DNA of 64,000 nt from Mytilinidion resinicola. Lineage: Eukaryota > Ascomycota > Dothideomycetes > Mytilinidiales > Mytilinidiaceae. Made by a program: the position numbers and the translations under genes. Within the stretch, counting starts at the first letter, position 1. Each line of letters starts with the position of its first letter. The notes under the pieces were generated by a model. The model had not been told where the DNA came from. It was given only the letters and a program-made list of their open reading frames with translations, and did not search any database. Positions 10,024-21,429 of the stretch are shown here, piece by piece. The stretch lies in the NCBI RefSeq assembly GCF_010093595.1, contig NW_022985437.1, positions 955,380-1,019,379 on the forward strand, given 5' to 3'.

Positions 10024-10701
10024 TCAGGATTCAATTTGCTCTTCTTGCTCTCTTCCTTGCAGTGCTTCTAGATCAACACTCCATTCCCGAGCAATTTTCT
10101 CTGTGTTGCCAACCCAGCTCTTCAGAATCGGATGTGCGTCCGCAACTTCAATAAAAGTCACCCCCCCCTCTGTCTCGGCTCCAGGGACGTCCCACTTCCA
10201 AAGACCTTCACCGTCGACCCATTGCGTGCCCAGAAGCACCTCAACTCTTAAATCTTTCCTAGCTGTTTCCAACAATGCTCGTGCATCTTTCCACCCGTTA
10301 CTGACCGACGCAGTCCGCCTGAGAGCTGTGACAATTCCCTCAAGAACACCCAAAATGTACCCCACTTTTTGGCCTAAACAAGCACCAAGAGCATACCCCT
10401 CGTCAAATCCTTCTTGTATGAACTTCTCTTTACTCGTGGACACGCCCTCTCTGTACCCTGCGGTATTGTGCGATCTCCGTATCGCCGGGATGTCCGAAAG
10501 AGCTTCGTGAGTTTGAAAGTTCAGGAGCTCGGTGTGCTCGGCCGAGGGGTCGTGAGAGGAAAGAGTCGGAGATGCAGGCGCAGAGCCGTATATGTCGTCT
10601 AGAGCGTTGTTCGAGACGCCTAGGGGAGCATACGGAGGGATTGTGGCGGTGAAGGCGGTAGAGAAGTTTGACCGCGCGTCGCCGTCCGTGTCTCTGAACA
10701 T
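10024..10701 (-). CDS. yae1: Yae1-type protein for Fe-S delivery to Rli1/ABCE1
   Basis: A single exon encodes 225 residues. Around residues 80-125 lies the diagnostic run of glycines spaced by four (GYREGV, QEGFDEGY, LGACLGQKVGYILGVLEG), the deca-GX3 motif of the Yae1/Lto1 family. Yae1 with Lto1 acts as an adaptor linking the cytosolic iron-sulfur targeting complex to Rli1 (ABCE1), which is needed for ribosome recycling. The N-terminus is a low-complexity segment as in other filamentous fungi. The ATG at 10699-10701 is 226 bp from the start of the ABC1 kinase-like gene on the other strand, so the two share a promoter region. The family call is firm; partner interactions are known from yeast, not from this sequence. 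Confidence 0.85.
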   Translation of the reverse strand: MFRDTDGDARSNFSTAFTATIPPYAPLGVSNNALDDIYGSAPASPTLSSHDPSAEHTELLNFQTHEALSDIPAIRRSHNTAGYREGVSTSKEKFIQEGFDEGYALGACLGQKVGYILGVLEGIVTALRRTASVSNGWKDARALLETARKDLRVEVLLGTQWVDGEGLWKWDVPGAETEGGVTFIEVADAHPILKSWVGNTEKIAREWSVDLEALQGREQEEQIES

Positions 10702-10927
10702 GGCTTCAGAGGTAGCTCCAGCACTGTAGGCGCTCCAATTTTGCTGGAGGATTCGCGTGTATATTGGGTTCGAATTTGATATGCGTTGAGGTAGTGCTTG
10801 ATGAGTCAGATAATATATCGGAGCGCGTCATCGATAACTCCGACCTCACTAATTGTTTCTATATACCACTACGAAAGCATGGCCCTCCTCATCCCTCACG
10901 CATCACGCCTCTTGCCCTCTCGCAGCG

Positions 10928-12958
10928 ATGTTCCATGGCCTGTCGCTGCTGCGAAGAGCCCCTCATAGCCATGGTCCTCTCAGCGCCTTGACACAATCCT
11001 CCCTCCGCTTCACCAAACCCAGCCATGTCCCGCCGCAACTCATCCGCCGCATCCAGTCGCAGCAATTCTCTCCTCTCCTCCCTCCGGACCCGGCCTCCCT
11101 ACCAAAACCGCGGATACGCAAGACCAAGCCCCCGTTTCGCCGTCGGAAATGGGTTCGCCGCCTCTTCTTCTTCTCCGCCACGGTAGGCGTGGTGTACGCC
11201 ATCGACACGCAATTCAACGCTTCGGCCATAACGCGCTCGTTCCGCACATTCAAGACCGGCTTGACAGTTGGGATTGACTATAAGATTAACTTCCGCGCAC
11301 ACCCTCCCTTCGCCGATTCTATCGAGGCGTTACATGCTAGAAATGCGCAGAGGCTGTTCGACCTGCTCGCCGGAAATGGTGGACTTTACCTCAAGATTGG
11401 CCAGGCCATAGCTATGCAAAGCGCTATCCTGCCTCCCGAATTCCAGTCAATGTTTGCCAAGATGTTCGACGACGCGCCCCAGAACGAATGGGGCGACGTC
11501 GAGAAGGTGATCAGGGAAGATTTTGGGAAAAGTCCGGAGGAGCTCTTTGGGGTGTCGTTCTCGGGAGAAGATGGCAAGGGCGTCATGGAGAAGAGAGCTC
11601 GAGCATCAGCCAGCGTAGCACAAGTGCACTGGGCAAGACTGGCTGATGGGAGAGAGGTCGCTATCAAGATTCAGAAACGGGAAATCGCGCGGCAGGTTGG
11701 ATGGGATCTTTGGGCATACAAAGTGGTCGCCAAGATATACACCTGGTGGTTTGATATACCTATGTATAGTTTTGTTCCCTACATCACGGACCGATTAATG
11801 TTGGAGACGGATTTCGACAACGAGGCGAATAACGCTGAAAAGATGAAGGAGCTCGTTGCAGGGGAAAGTCGGTTGCGCGGAAGAGTCTACATTCCTGAGG
11901 TTTACCGTGAGTTATCCTCCAAAAGAGTCATGACAGCAGAATGGATTGAAGGGGTTCGACTTTGGGACAAGGAGGGCATGAGTGGAAAGTGGGAAGGTGG
12001 TTGGAGACAAGGCAGTCCAGGAAGTGGTGGTGAAAAGCTATCAGCGCTCCCAAAGGATACCCCCACTGCTCCAAATCCCAATATCCCACAAGGATACGAG
12101 GCATCGGCGTCCAACGAGACTCTCAAACCTGACCGCTCAGCCTGGCGCGGGCCCAAAGGGACTGGAGGGCTCGGCGTCTCCCTTAAAACAGTCATGACGA
12201 CCATGGTCGACCTTTTCAGTGCACAAATGTTCCTATGGGGAATCGTTCATTGCGACCCCCATCCAGGCAATATCTTCGTTCGCCGATTGCCCAATGGACA
12301 ACCAGAGCTTGTGCTTATTGATCATGGCCTCTATATCAATATGTCGCCGACGTTCCGACATCAGTATGCTCGATTCTGGAAATCTCTTCTGGCATTCGAT
12401 AACGCAGCAATTTCGGAAATTGTCAAAAGCTGGGGCGTCAACAATCCTGACATTTTTGCGTCTATGACCCTAATGAGACCGTATACTGGCGGCGACAACT
12501 CCACTCTCAACGAGATTAGGAATGGACCGCATGGAAAGGATGAGCGAGAAAGGCGCTTTCGCGTGCAAGCTAGAGGCCGCGATGCCATGAAAGAGATACT
12601 AGGCGACGAAACCAAATGGCCACGCGAACTAATCTTCATCGCCCGAAATCTCCGTATAGTCCAAGGAAACAATCAATTCCTCGGATCGCCTGTAAACAGA
12701 ATCAAGATCACTGGATTGTGGGCATCAAGAGCACTAGCCGAGTCTAGGGACCTGCAGTGGAGCGATCGATGGCGCAACTGGGTGAAGCACCTCACATTCA
12801 GACTCGTATTACTCGGAAGCGACGTCATTTTCCTGTGGTCGCGGGTGAAGCAGATGGTTGGAAGGGGTAAAGGAATGGAAGAAGATATTGAGGAGCGTAT
12901 GAAGTTGATGGCGAAAGACTTTGGCGTCGAACTGAATCATGGAGTGTTCGACGGCTGA
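10928..12958 (+). CDS. Mitochondrial ABC1/ADCK (UbiB-type) atypical kinase, Mcp2/ADCK1-like
   Basis: An uninterrupted frame gives 676 residues from the ATG at 10928, chosen because it starts an arginine-rich, mitochondria-like leader (MFHGLSLLRRAPH). A hydrophobic stretch near residues 75-90 could be a membrane segment. UbiB hallmarks are present: KxGQ in LYLKIGQAIAMQ (about 155), the alanine-rich loop ASASVAQVHWA, Lys in VAIKIQ, HPGN in CDPHPGNIF (about 443) and the metal-binding DHG in LIDHGLY (about 464). A 60-residue Gly/Ser/Pro-rich insert separates the lobes. Family members affect coenzyme Q and mitochondrial lipid homeostasis, and Mcp2 is the yeast member most like ADCK1. The ADCK1/Mcp2 subgroup is my inference from the KxGQ context. 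It is divergent with YAE1. Confidence 0.88.
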   Translation: MFHGLSLLRRAPHSHGPLSALTQSSLRFTKPSHVPPQLIRRIQSQQFSPLLPPDPASLPKPRIRKTKPPFRRRKWVRRLFFFSATVGVVYAIDTQFNASAITRSFRTFKTGLTVGIDYKINFRAHPPFADSIEALHARNAQRLFDLLAGNGGLYLKIGQAIAMQSAILPPEFQSMFAKMFDDAPQNEWGDVEKVIREDFGKSPEELFGVSFSGEDGKGVMEKRARASASVAQVHWARLADGREVAIKIQKREIARQVGWDLWAYKVVAKIYTWWFDIPMYSFVPYITDRLMLETDFDNEANNAEKMKELVAGESRLRGRVYIPEVYRELSSKRVMTAEWIEGVRLWDKEGMSGKWEGGWRQGSPGSGGEKLSALPKDTPTAPNPNIPQGYEASASNETLKPDRSAWRGPKGTGGLGVSLKTVMTTMVDLFSAQMFLWGIVHCDPHPGNIFVRRLPNGQPELVLIDHGLYINMSPTFRHQYARFWKSLLAFDNAAISEIVKSWGVNNPDIFASMTLMRPYTGGDNSTLNEIRNGPHGKDERERRFRVQARGRDAMKEILGDETKWPRELIFIARNLRIVQGNNQFLGSPVNRIKITGLWASRALAESRDLQWSDRWRNWVKHLTFRLVLLGSDVIFLWSRVKQMVGRGKGMEEDIEERMKLMAKDFGVELNHGVFDG

Positions 12959-13654
12959 TTTGATACTCCGTACTTCGAAGGTTTGCATTTGAGTTCGACA
13001 TAACTTTGTGAATAGTTCTCAGCTCTTTTTCCCTGATTAACGCGGTATGCGCATGAGCATGGTGTTGGGGTGATTCCACTCTAGATTTCCTCTTATCCTG
13101 GGATAGATAATTGGGACCGCCTGTATAAACAGTATAGACCGCAATTGTATGATATACGAATATAGAGAGCCTTTGAGTATGCCCAATTCTAGCTTCATTA
13201 TCCAATGATCGTGAGCCCTCCTAGCCGCACGCCTCACATAACCGCGAAGTGCCGAGCTTTTCCGGCTCCTACATACCTTAAATCGTCAACATTAGGTCAA
13301 TTTAGTAGCCAGAAAACCAGCACAGCTCACGAATCTATTTTTCCTTCTCCATTTCTCACGAGCTGACTCGATTTCATTTGCACGTTCCTGAGCCACGCGA
13401 TCCTAATCTGGTATTGAGCCGAGGCCGAATTGATCTCACTGCGGGGCCAAGGGTACAACTGACCTAAGATTACTATCCTCCTACATAATTTATTCTTGAG
13501 GTCATCGACAGACAGCTCTTTGTACTCTACCGTCTATTTCTATTCCCGTGGTCCAGAAGAGAAAGAATAAAGAGGAGGCTATCACGAGAAGCTCTTTCGG
13601 ATCTCATACCCTGCCCTGCAGCCTACCTTACACCAATCAACATCATCCGCAAAC
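12959..13654. other. Intergenic, nothing recognised
   Basis: The spacer between the ABC1 kinase-like gene and the enoyl-CoA isomerase. No repeat or gene is seen. The last 150 bp are pyrimidine-rich and presumably the isomerase promoter and leader. Confidence 0.5.
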
Positions 13655-14738
13655 ATGGCCGCCAAAACGTACGACGACATCAAGCTTGAGATTACCGGCA
13701 AGATTGGTGTCATCAAAGTATGTGACCTCTTTCTCAAACTTCAATCGTACACTTTCCTTTGTTGCCTTCATATTAACAGCATTCCTCAGTTCAACCGCCC
13801 AAAATCTCTCAATGCCTTTGGCGGCAGCTTGATCGCGGACACGATTGATGCGCTACGATACCTGGACGAGCATCCGGACACGATCTTCACAGTCCTGACC
13901 GGAGAGGGCCGATTCTTCTCTGCTGGTGCTGACGTCAAGGGTAAGTGAAATCTTGATGCTGTAAATAGTCATGACATTGAATGTGGATATAGCCACGGGC
14001 AGCGAAGCGCCAGTCGACTACAAGTACATCGGCGAGAAGAAGCTAGCAATGATAACTCGATTCGGATCCGGTAAGCTCATCATTCCATTCATTTCAAAAG
14101 ATCTATCATCATCTCTACCACCATCTCATTCAATCTTCTTATCCAATCACCCTTCTTCAACCTCAAACCCCCCTCTCACACGCCCCCTCCCAGCAATCGA
14201 AATCCTCCGCAGCATGATCGACCACCACAAAGTCCTCATCCTCGCCCTCAACGGCCCCGCCGTCGGCGCCGGCGCCTGCTGGTTCCCCGGCGTCGCCGAC
14301 ATCGTCCTCGCCTCACGCACCACCTACCTGCAATGCCCCTTCAGCGCGCTCGCCCTCGTCCCCGAGAACGGCTCCGCGCTCTCCTTCGCGCAGCACATCG
14401 GTATCCACCGCGCCAACGACTTCCTCATGTTCGGCCGCAAGCTCTCCGTCGAGGAATGCGAGGCCGCGGGGCTCGTCAACTACGTGTTTGAAGAAGCCGG
14501 CGACGCGTTCCAGGCGAAGGTGCTGGCGTTCTTGCAGGGCCAGTTGGACGTGAATGACGGGAAGAGCATGATGGAGATGAAGCGGTTGCAGAATGCGCCG
14601 ATTCGCGATGCGCGCATGGTGGCGGTGTATAATGCGATGGATGCGTTGGCGGAGCGGTTTGTGGAGGACGCGCCGGTGAAGCGGTTTGCGGAGAAGAAGA
14701 AGGAGTTGTTGGCGAAGAAGCGGTCCTCGAAGATATGA
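13655..14738 (+). CDS. eci1: Delta3,Delta2-enoyl-CoA isomerase (crotonase fold), probably peroxisomal
   Basis: Four exons fit: 13655-13717, 13790-13940, 13993-14070 and 14194-14738, giving 278 residues. The crotonase oxyanion-hole segments are GRFFSAGADVKG and LNGPAVGAGACWFPGVADIVLAS. The acid/base Glu expected in isomerases is in LALVPENGSALSF, aligned with the Glu of yeast Eci1, so isomerase is preferred over hydratase. The C-terminus ends SKI, close to a PTS1 peroxisomal signal. It moves the double bond of unsaturated fatty acyl-CoAs to allow beta-oxidation. Intron 3 (123 nt) has no stop in frame, so retention would add 41 residues. GC content rises sharply in exon 4, with C/G third positions. 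Confidence 0.88.
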
Positions 14739-15195
14739 GGGTGGGCAGTGTGTAAGGGGGTGTGAGCTTCTTGGAGCGGTTGAATTTGGGGGTATCGGAG
14801 CAATTTAGCCTAGGTATATGTATATGTATATTGAAGGTCTAGAATCAAAACATTTAGAATCATTTACGTCGTGGAGGTTGAAAGGGCACGCTGGAGGTCC
14901 TTCAGTGGAGCATAGCAGCCAGGATTCCAAGACAAGTCCCAAAGTTGTGCAATGAAGTGAGAGGAGCAAGCCATGCTAGCATCAATTAGACTATCAACAC
15001 CTAAACACCCATCCTAGGATGCATAATGCCTTCAAAAGCAGATGAAACCCTAGGCAGACACCCACCAGCCCGCCGATCTTTTCAAGAAGGAGCATCATAA
15101 GCCCTTCAGTGGTAGCAGCCATCAATTCATACATCTCGCTTCCAACCCAAGCGAACCACACCAGCACCAGCACCAGCGACAGCTTGCAGAAGTTC
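14739..15195. other. Intergenic between convergent genes
   Basis: The 3' flanks of the enoyl-CoA isomerase and eIF5B. A short TATATG repeat lies near 14815-14832. Nothing else was recognised. Confidence 0.5.
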
Positions 15196-18100
15196 TCACA
15201 TGATATCAAATTCCTTCTTAAGCTTGACAATAAGTGCCCACTCATCGTTACTGACATCGCTGCGGTAGAACTCCTTCAGCGTATCAATGCTCTTTCGCGA
15301 GATGGCGCTGTACAGAGTATCTTTCTCCTCCAGATGTCTGCCATAGAGGGGCTGGTTGGGGCCTTCGATCTTGATAGCTACGGATGGCTGGCCTTTTTTG
15401 CAGATCGGGATTTGCTTGTGATCGCGCTCGATGGATGTCCTAGTGCCGGAGTTAGCATGTTATAGACAAATAGTGAGACAATGGTAAGGCGAAGAAAGAC
15501 TTACACTCTGCCCATTTGAAGGATTTCCTTCACGCCTGTCACAGGATTCTTCTTGATAGCGCAAACTGGCGTTAGGAGCCGTAGGTTACCGTCGATTACA
15601 TCTACACCGATCACAATAGGGTCTTTCTTGTTGAAGACCGCCACGGGTGCGAGCACGCAGGGGAACACCGCCAACATCTTGCTGTCTTCCTTACGTTGCT
15701 CTTCCAGCGACTTCATATGCGCGGTGAACTTGTCGAAGAGATGGTATATGATGTCTGCCTCGAAAATCTTGACACCAATGTCGTCGGCGTACTGTCGCGC
15801 TTCCTTATCGACTTTGACGTCGAAGCAGAGCATCACAGCGTACTCCTTAGCTTTCTCAAGCATGACACCGCAGCGCAGCACATCTTTCTTGAAAACGGGA
15901 CCGATGGAAATACTCGCCACAGGAATCTTGGACGTTCGCAAGAACTCGAGTAGCGCTTCCAGGGATCCAAGAGTAGACGCTTGAACGCTGACACCACGAC
16001 CGGTCTTGGAAACCTTACCGAGAAGATGAGCCAAATCCGCCATAACGTCGTCCATGAGATCCTCTTCATCGTCGTCCTTGCCCACCACTAGTAGACGAGA
16101 TCCAGCAATGGCAGTGTCCAGACCATCAGCAGCAATTTTGATACCCATAGCGGCCTTTACTTCTTTGTTGTGGACGTAGACTGACTTGAGTCGAAGTTCC
16201 TTCATTTCCGCGGGCGTAAGGAGTGCTCGAATGTTGGTGGCTATAGGCTCAGGATTACCGCAGAGGACTATTCGGTCGCCTTCGTGAAGTACACCGTTGT
16301 TTAAAATGACATCGATGGTCGTGCCGAGACCCTCAATGACCTTGACCTCGAGAACCGTACACTCAACCTCGGCAAGGTACATGAGCTTGCCAGTCATCCG
16401 CTCTTGTGTTAACTTGATTATTAGTTTCAACATGTCTGGGATACCCTCGCCAGTATGTGCAGAAGTCGGCACTACGGACACGTTCTTGGCCATGCTCTTA
16501 TTTTCGTAAAATAATTCGGAATTGAAGGCCTGCTCCATGAGCTGTGTCTTTACGAATTGCCATCGATCCCGGAACTCCTGTTGGACTGACTTCTTCTGAA
16601 GACGGAGACTGTCCTCGAAACCGTTGTTATCGATTCGTGACCATCCGTATAGACGATCGATCTTGTTGAGTGCTACGATGAAAGGCGTCTTGCGGTCTCG
16701 TAATAGTCTCATAGATTCTAGAGTTTGCGGTTCGAGGCCGTGCATAATGTCGACCACCAGGATAGCGATGTTACAAAGCGACGAGCCACGAGATCGAAGA
16801 TTAGTGAAGGACTCGTGACCAGGTGTGTCGATGACCAGGAGACCTGGGACATTGAATTTGAATGAGCCATCCTTGTTGACCACGGCGGTCTTCTTTTCCA
16901 AAGCGTCGACAGGGAAGTACGTAGCACCGATCTGCTGCGTGATACCACCAGCTTCGCCTTCCTGGACATTCGTTTGGCGAATCTTGTCTAGAAGCTTCGT
17001 CTTACCGGTATCGACGTGGCCAAGAATACAGCAGATTGGCGATCTGAGGTCGTCTTTTGATCGAGCTGCCATGGCTGCTTCATGCTGTTCTCTCCTACGC
17101 TCAGCAGCGGCAGCTTTACGAACAGCCTCAGCCTTCTGTGTAGCAGTGGCCTGCTCATCTTCTGATGAGTCGTCTTCGGAGTCAGACTCGGATTCAGAAT
17201 CACTATCTTCGGCAGTCTTCTTGGATGCGGGGGCTGGAGGAGGTTTAGCAGAGTTTTTGTTGACAGGAGCAGCTTTGGCTGGGGCGGCCTTAGCTGGGAC
17301 AGTCTTTGAGGTTGCCTCTAGGACAGCTTTTTTACCGTTGGCCGCTTTGGTGTCCTGACTTGCAGGTTTACCATTCGCAGCAGGCTTCTTAGCCGGAGCG
17401 GGCTCCTCTTCTTCGTCCGAAGGCGCATCCCAACTGTCCTTGACGCCCTCCATTTCGTCAGCTTGCACCTCCCAGTCTTCGCCCGAGTCGCTCTCATCCT
17501 TCTTTTCTTGAACATTCTCGCGTGCAGCCTGTGCAGCTTCCTCAGCAAGTCGTAGTTCTTCCAACTTCCGCCGGGCCTCTTCCTCAGCTTGTGTGTCTTC
17601 CGCCTTTGGCTCCGGCTTCTTTGGCCCCTTCTTCTTCTTGTTGTCGTACTTGGGCTTTGCAGGCTTCTCGGTCTCTTCAAGTCCAGCTACTTTTACTCCG
17701 CTGTTCTCAAGCATCTGCTTCACTGCCAGTTGATTGCGTGCCTGTCGTTCCTTCTCGGCCTTGGTCATGAACTTGCCCTCCTTCTTGAGTTGCTCAATCT
17801 TCTGTTTCTCCTTCAGTTTCTTTGCAGCTTTAGCCTCCTCCTTTCGCTTCGCCTCCTCTGCCTCTAGTCGCTCTTCCTCCTCAATTCGGGCCCGTTCCTC
17901 GGCTTCTGCACGCGCCGCCTCTTCTTCCCTCAACCGTAGCTCTTCCTGTTTCTTCGCTAGAGCAGCTAGTGCAGGATTCAGCTTCTTTTTCTTTCCGCCC
18001 GCTGGTTCCGGTGCTGGGGTTGAAGGGGTCGGCTTCCCGTCTGTAGCTTTAGTAGGCTCGGCCTTCGCAACGGGGGTGGTAGCTTTCTTCTTAGCAGCCT

Positions 18101-18608
18101 ATATAGAAATATATCAGTAACCAGACTTCCAATATGCCAACATGACATCTCTTACCAGCTCCTTCTTCCGCTGCTTCTCTTTCTCCTTCTTCTCCTTTTC
18201 CTTCTCCGCTTTGGTCTTCACCTTTGGCCCCTCATCGGCCTGTGGCTCAGGCTCCTCCTCCGCCTTTGCAGGCGCAGGCTTGCCCTTACCCTTCTTGACC
18301 GGCGCTGAGAAAATATCCTCATCATCCATTGTAGCCTCCTGGGGCGCTTTCGATGCGAAATCGTCCACATCACCAGCTGAGCCGTTTGCGGTGGGGTCCT
18401 CGCCCTCCACAAACTCTTTTGTCTGATTCTTCTTCTTTTTTCGCCGCTGGAGAGACGCCAGAAGCCCTCCTCCTAAGGCATCGTCCTCCTCTGGTGCGGC
18501 TAGGCTTGCATCTTCGGTCGGTGCAGCGGTGGCGGCGGGGGCAGTCTCGCCCAGATCCGCTTCCCAGTCGTCGTTCGCCTTCTTGTTGCCTTTCTTCTTG
18601 GGCGGCAT
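15196..18608 (-). CDS. fun12: Translation initiation factor eIF5B (IF2-type GTPase)
   Basis: Three exons fit: 18156-18608, 15505-18098 and 15196-15439, giving 1096 residues. The N-terminal third is a highly charged Lys/Glu-rich region with Ser/Asp/Glu runs and probable coiled coil. The G domain follows: P-loop [11 protein letters not shown] (about 508), DTPGHESF (about 571) and NKIDRLYGW (about 627). The IF2 domains come next, ending in the small exon with [11 protein letters not shown] and [12 protein letters not shown], the usual C-terminal helix that contacts eIF1A. eIF5B promotes 60S joining and start-site checking using GTP. Introns of 57 and 65 nt join in phase 0 and phase 2. The last exon is separated from the main frame and easily missed. 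Identification is secure. Confidence 0.95.
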
Positions 18609-19357
18609 TGTGGGTGAGGTGAGAGGACGATGTGCGGTGCGGTTTCCGGTGGGTTGGAAGAAGTGGAGGGCGTTTGGTGGCGCTCGGTGATTGTGTGCGT
18701 TTTTGAGTCGCCCGCCGCGGGAAGATGGGAGAAAAGGGCGGAAGAGGTGACGCAGAAGAGAAAAACAAGTGCTAGAGAGTGACAGAAGGGGAATGGACCC
18801 AAGATACAGCAGGGCACAAAGGCTGGTTGATTTTGACGTTGAAGTGTGGAGGGGATCGAGAATGACGAGGACGGTGGAGGGGTACTTCCGATCGCCGCAC
18901 TGGCAGCCAAGGCATCACTCGGTGCAAGGACTAACAGAGCATTCGATGTAAAGACTTAAACGTACTATCTGACGGAAAACTGCAGATGACTCAGAGGTCA
19001 GTGTCAGAGGGTCGAGACGTCTTGCGCCGAGACATAGGACTTTAGCCCCGCTCTGCAGCTGCCCTTTGTAAGAATCTAAATTCTGCAACCACAAGTATTG
19101 TCTCTTTCAAACTAGGTACACAGAGTAATAAACGCTGGTCAACGTCTAGAACGTAGATCCAGCTCAACATTGTGATGTTAAACGTGCATGGTTTGTTCCT
19201 CAACAGAGCCATGCAGACTATCTAACAATGCCGAAGACTAGGGGAGGCACATTCAAAGCTTTCATTGGAGGTATATACAAGCCATGACCTTGAACTCCGG
19301 GCGAAATAGAGAAACTACTGTGTTACAAGAAAACTTTAGAAGTACAGCAAAGCCACC
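18609..19357. other. Upstream region of eIF5B and 3' flank of V-ATPase d
   Basis: Both genes are on the minus strand. The 300 bp next to the eIF5B start are purine-rich on the plus strand, so pyrimidine-rich in the sense direction, as in many fungal housekeeping promoters. No gene was recognised. Confidence 0.5.
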
Positions 19358-20559
19358 TCAGAACACGCTGATGTAGTTCCCAATCCTCTCCTTCTGGTTC
19401 TGTGCAATGCATTCTGCTATCCAAGTGATATTTCGGATTTCCTACAATCGTCAGTGAACCGAGCATTGGCATCTGGCCTCCACCTAGACATACCTGTTCC
19501 CGTAGTTTGACCCACGCATACACCACAGCGTGCGTGAATTGACGGGTGAAAGCCAGCTTAGAGATCTCCATTTCTTTCTGATAGAACAGATCCTCCAAGC
19601 TCCTTGACTCTCCACCAACCCCGCCAGCCATGTTGCCAATGCCAGACTGACCACCTTGACTCAAGCCGGTTTGGTCGAAGAAGGTCTTGTAGTCCGCTAC
19701 GGACTCTACTGCGATACGGACACCCTCGACGTCATCTGCCCTTGACAACATAAGTGTGCCCTCCGGATGTAACCTGCCAAAGCTGGGATACAGCTTCTTC
19801 CTGTCTGCCTTTGACAGCTCAGTGCCGAATGAATTCAGCGTGATGTTGATGCTTCTCCGATCCGCCTCAAACTCCAGTACTTCTGTCATGACGTCGGACG
19901 TTGGCGTTCCGGCGAGTTCGGGGTGTGTGTTGACCCAGTTGTAGAAATCCTCCAGGTAATTCTTGTACAGAGTGTTCCGGATGATCTCGATGTTGAGCTC
20001 GTCCAAGTCTTGGTGGCTTAGCGATCCCTTGAAGTATGGCGCCAGGGGAGTCTCAATCAATACAGAGTTGTAGAGCTCCTCAATATTGGTGGCCACGCAA
20101 AGCACGGGCATCGTTTCGAACCAACCTAGAGGATGGCATCTCTCCAGCAGCTCGCGCGTATCCCGCTCATGAAGCGTTCCAGTAATGAGCAGAGCAACGT
20201 TGTCGATCATGTATCCGTATGTGAGATATTCCATGAATTTGGAGAGGGATCCTGTCGCATTTGCCTGGACGTAGCGAAACTCGGCGACGAGCTTCTCGGT
20301 GGTCTTGTTCGCCAGCGCGGAGGTGGATGGATTCGGCGGGAGAGCAGAGAGGAAGTCCCCATAGGCGGGAGAGAGCTGGAGCTTCACATCTAGGAAGCAT
20401 TAGACTGAGCTTGTAGCAGAGCCAGTAGAAGAACGTACCATCTATGGTTTCGCATTGCGTCAGGTTGCCATAGTTTTGACTGGTGAGTAGGGCATTTCGG
20501 TAGCCCCGCACGATACCCTCAATGTACCCGAATTTGACGTTGTAGAAGAGGCCCTCCAT
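19358..20559 (-). CDS. vma6: V-type ATPase V0 subunit d
   Basis: Three exons fit: 20439-20559, 19494-20389 and 19358-19441, giving 366 residues, the family length. The start [20 protein letters not shown] and the Gln/Cys block LTQCETID are characteristic. The middle holds [11 protein letters not shown] and HPLGWFETM, and the last exon gives [14 protein letters not shown] and a tail ending YISVF. Subunit d is a soluble funnel-shaped protein on the cytosolic face of V0. It couples the central stalk to the proteolipid ring of the vacuolar proton pump. The last 27 codons are in a separate exon behind a 52-nt intron. Identification is secure. Confidence 0.95.
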
Positions 20560-21429
20560 GGTGTTGTTGTGGATTGCAGGGGAGACGGCGGCTGATAACG
20601 AGTGTTCGATGATGCTGCTGAAGCTGCTGAAGCTGCTGCTGGGGAGCTATCGCGGATTATGGCGCCAAGACGGAATCAAAAGAAACGCTTTTTGCAACAC
20701 TTTTTCCACGTGCTTGTTTAAGCATCAGCGGCGTGCAATCGACGATGTTAGAACTCGACTCCTGTAGTATCAAGAGCAATTATTTACTGGCAATTTGTCC
20801 TCGAACGTGATATCCTACGAAAGCAGTGCAGCTACTATCGTCCGCGGTAGTAGTCTTCTACGGCGAGCCACACAGCCGAAAGCACAACCACATATGGCGA
20901 TCTGAGCTCCACAAAACCTGCCGCGTAGTAGGCTAGGCAGTCCGAAACCAGAATACTTCGTACGTTGCTCGCAAGCGGCTGGTCAAATCATATCAAAGGG
21001 CGACCGCCTCTCCCCAAACTGCGCCTCGAAGGCGTTCGGCCAAAGACGCCAAATCGCGGCTGTGTTCTCCCAAGGTTCAGCCAGACTCCAATTCTTATCG
21101 CTGATTCACAGTATCAAGCCACTGAAAGTCTTCTAAAGCCTTGAAGTCATCTTGTGTTCCAGCCACGTACCCCTCTAGCTCACACTTCCTAGAAAACAAT
21201 TGACTTCAGCCCGACGCCGTCCAGGCAGCTAGGCAGGACCAGGCAACAATACAAGTTAAGACCATGCTGCCTTCACATTCGTCTATATCCTGACAGCGCT
21301 CGCCTAATACTCACTGAACTCTACAACCTCTAGAGTTTGCACTCCTAACTATATCCTGGTCTTCTGATCATTCCGATCGAAAACAACATTCAACTTTTTT
21401 TATAAACTACTCTTTCAATTTCAGTCACA
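20560..21429. other. Divergent intergenic region
   Basis: Lies between VMA6 (minus) and the VIT/vWA gene (plus). A GCTGCTGAA-type microsatellite runs near 20608-20640. Nothing else was recognised. Confidence 0.5.
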
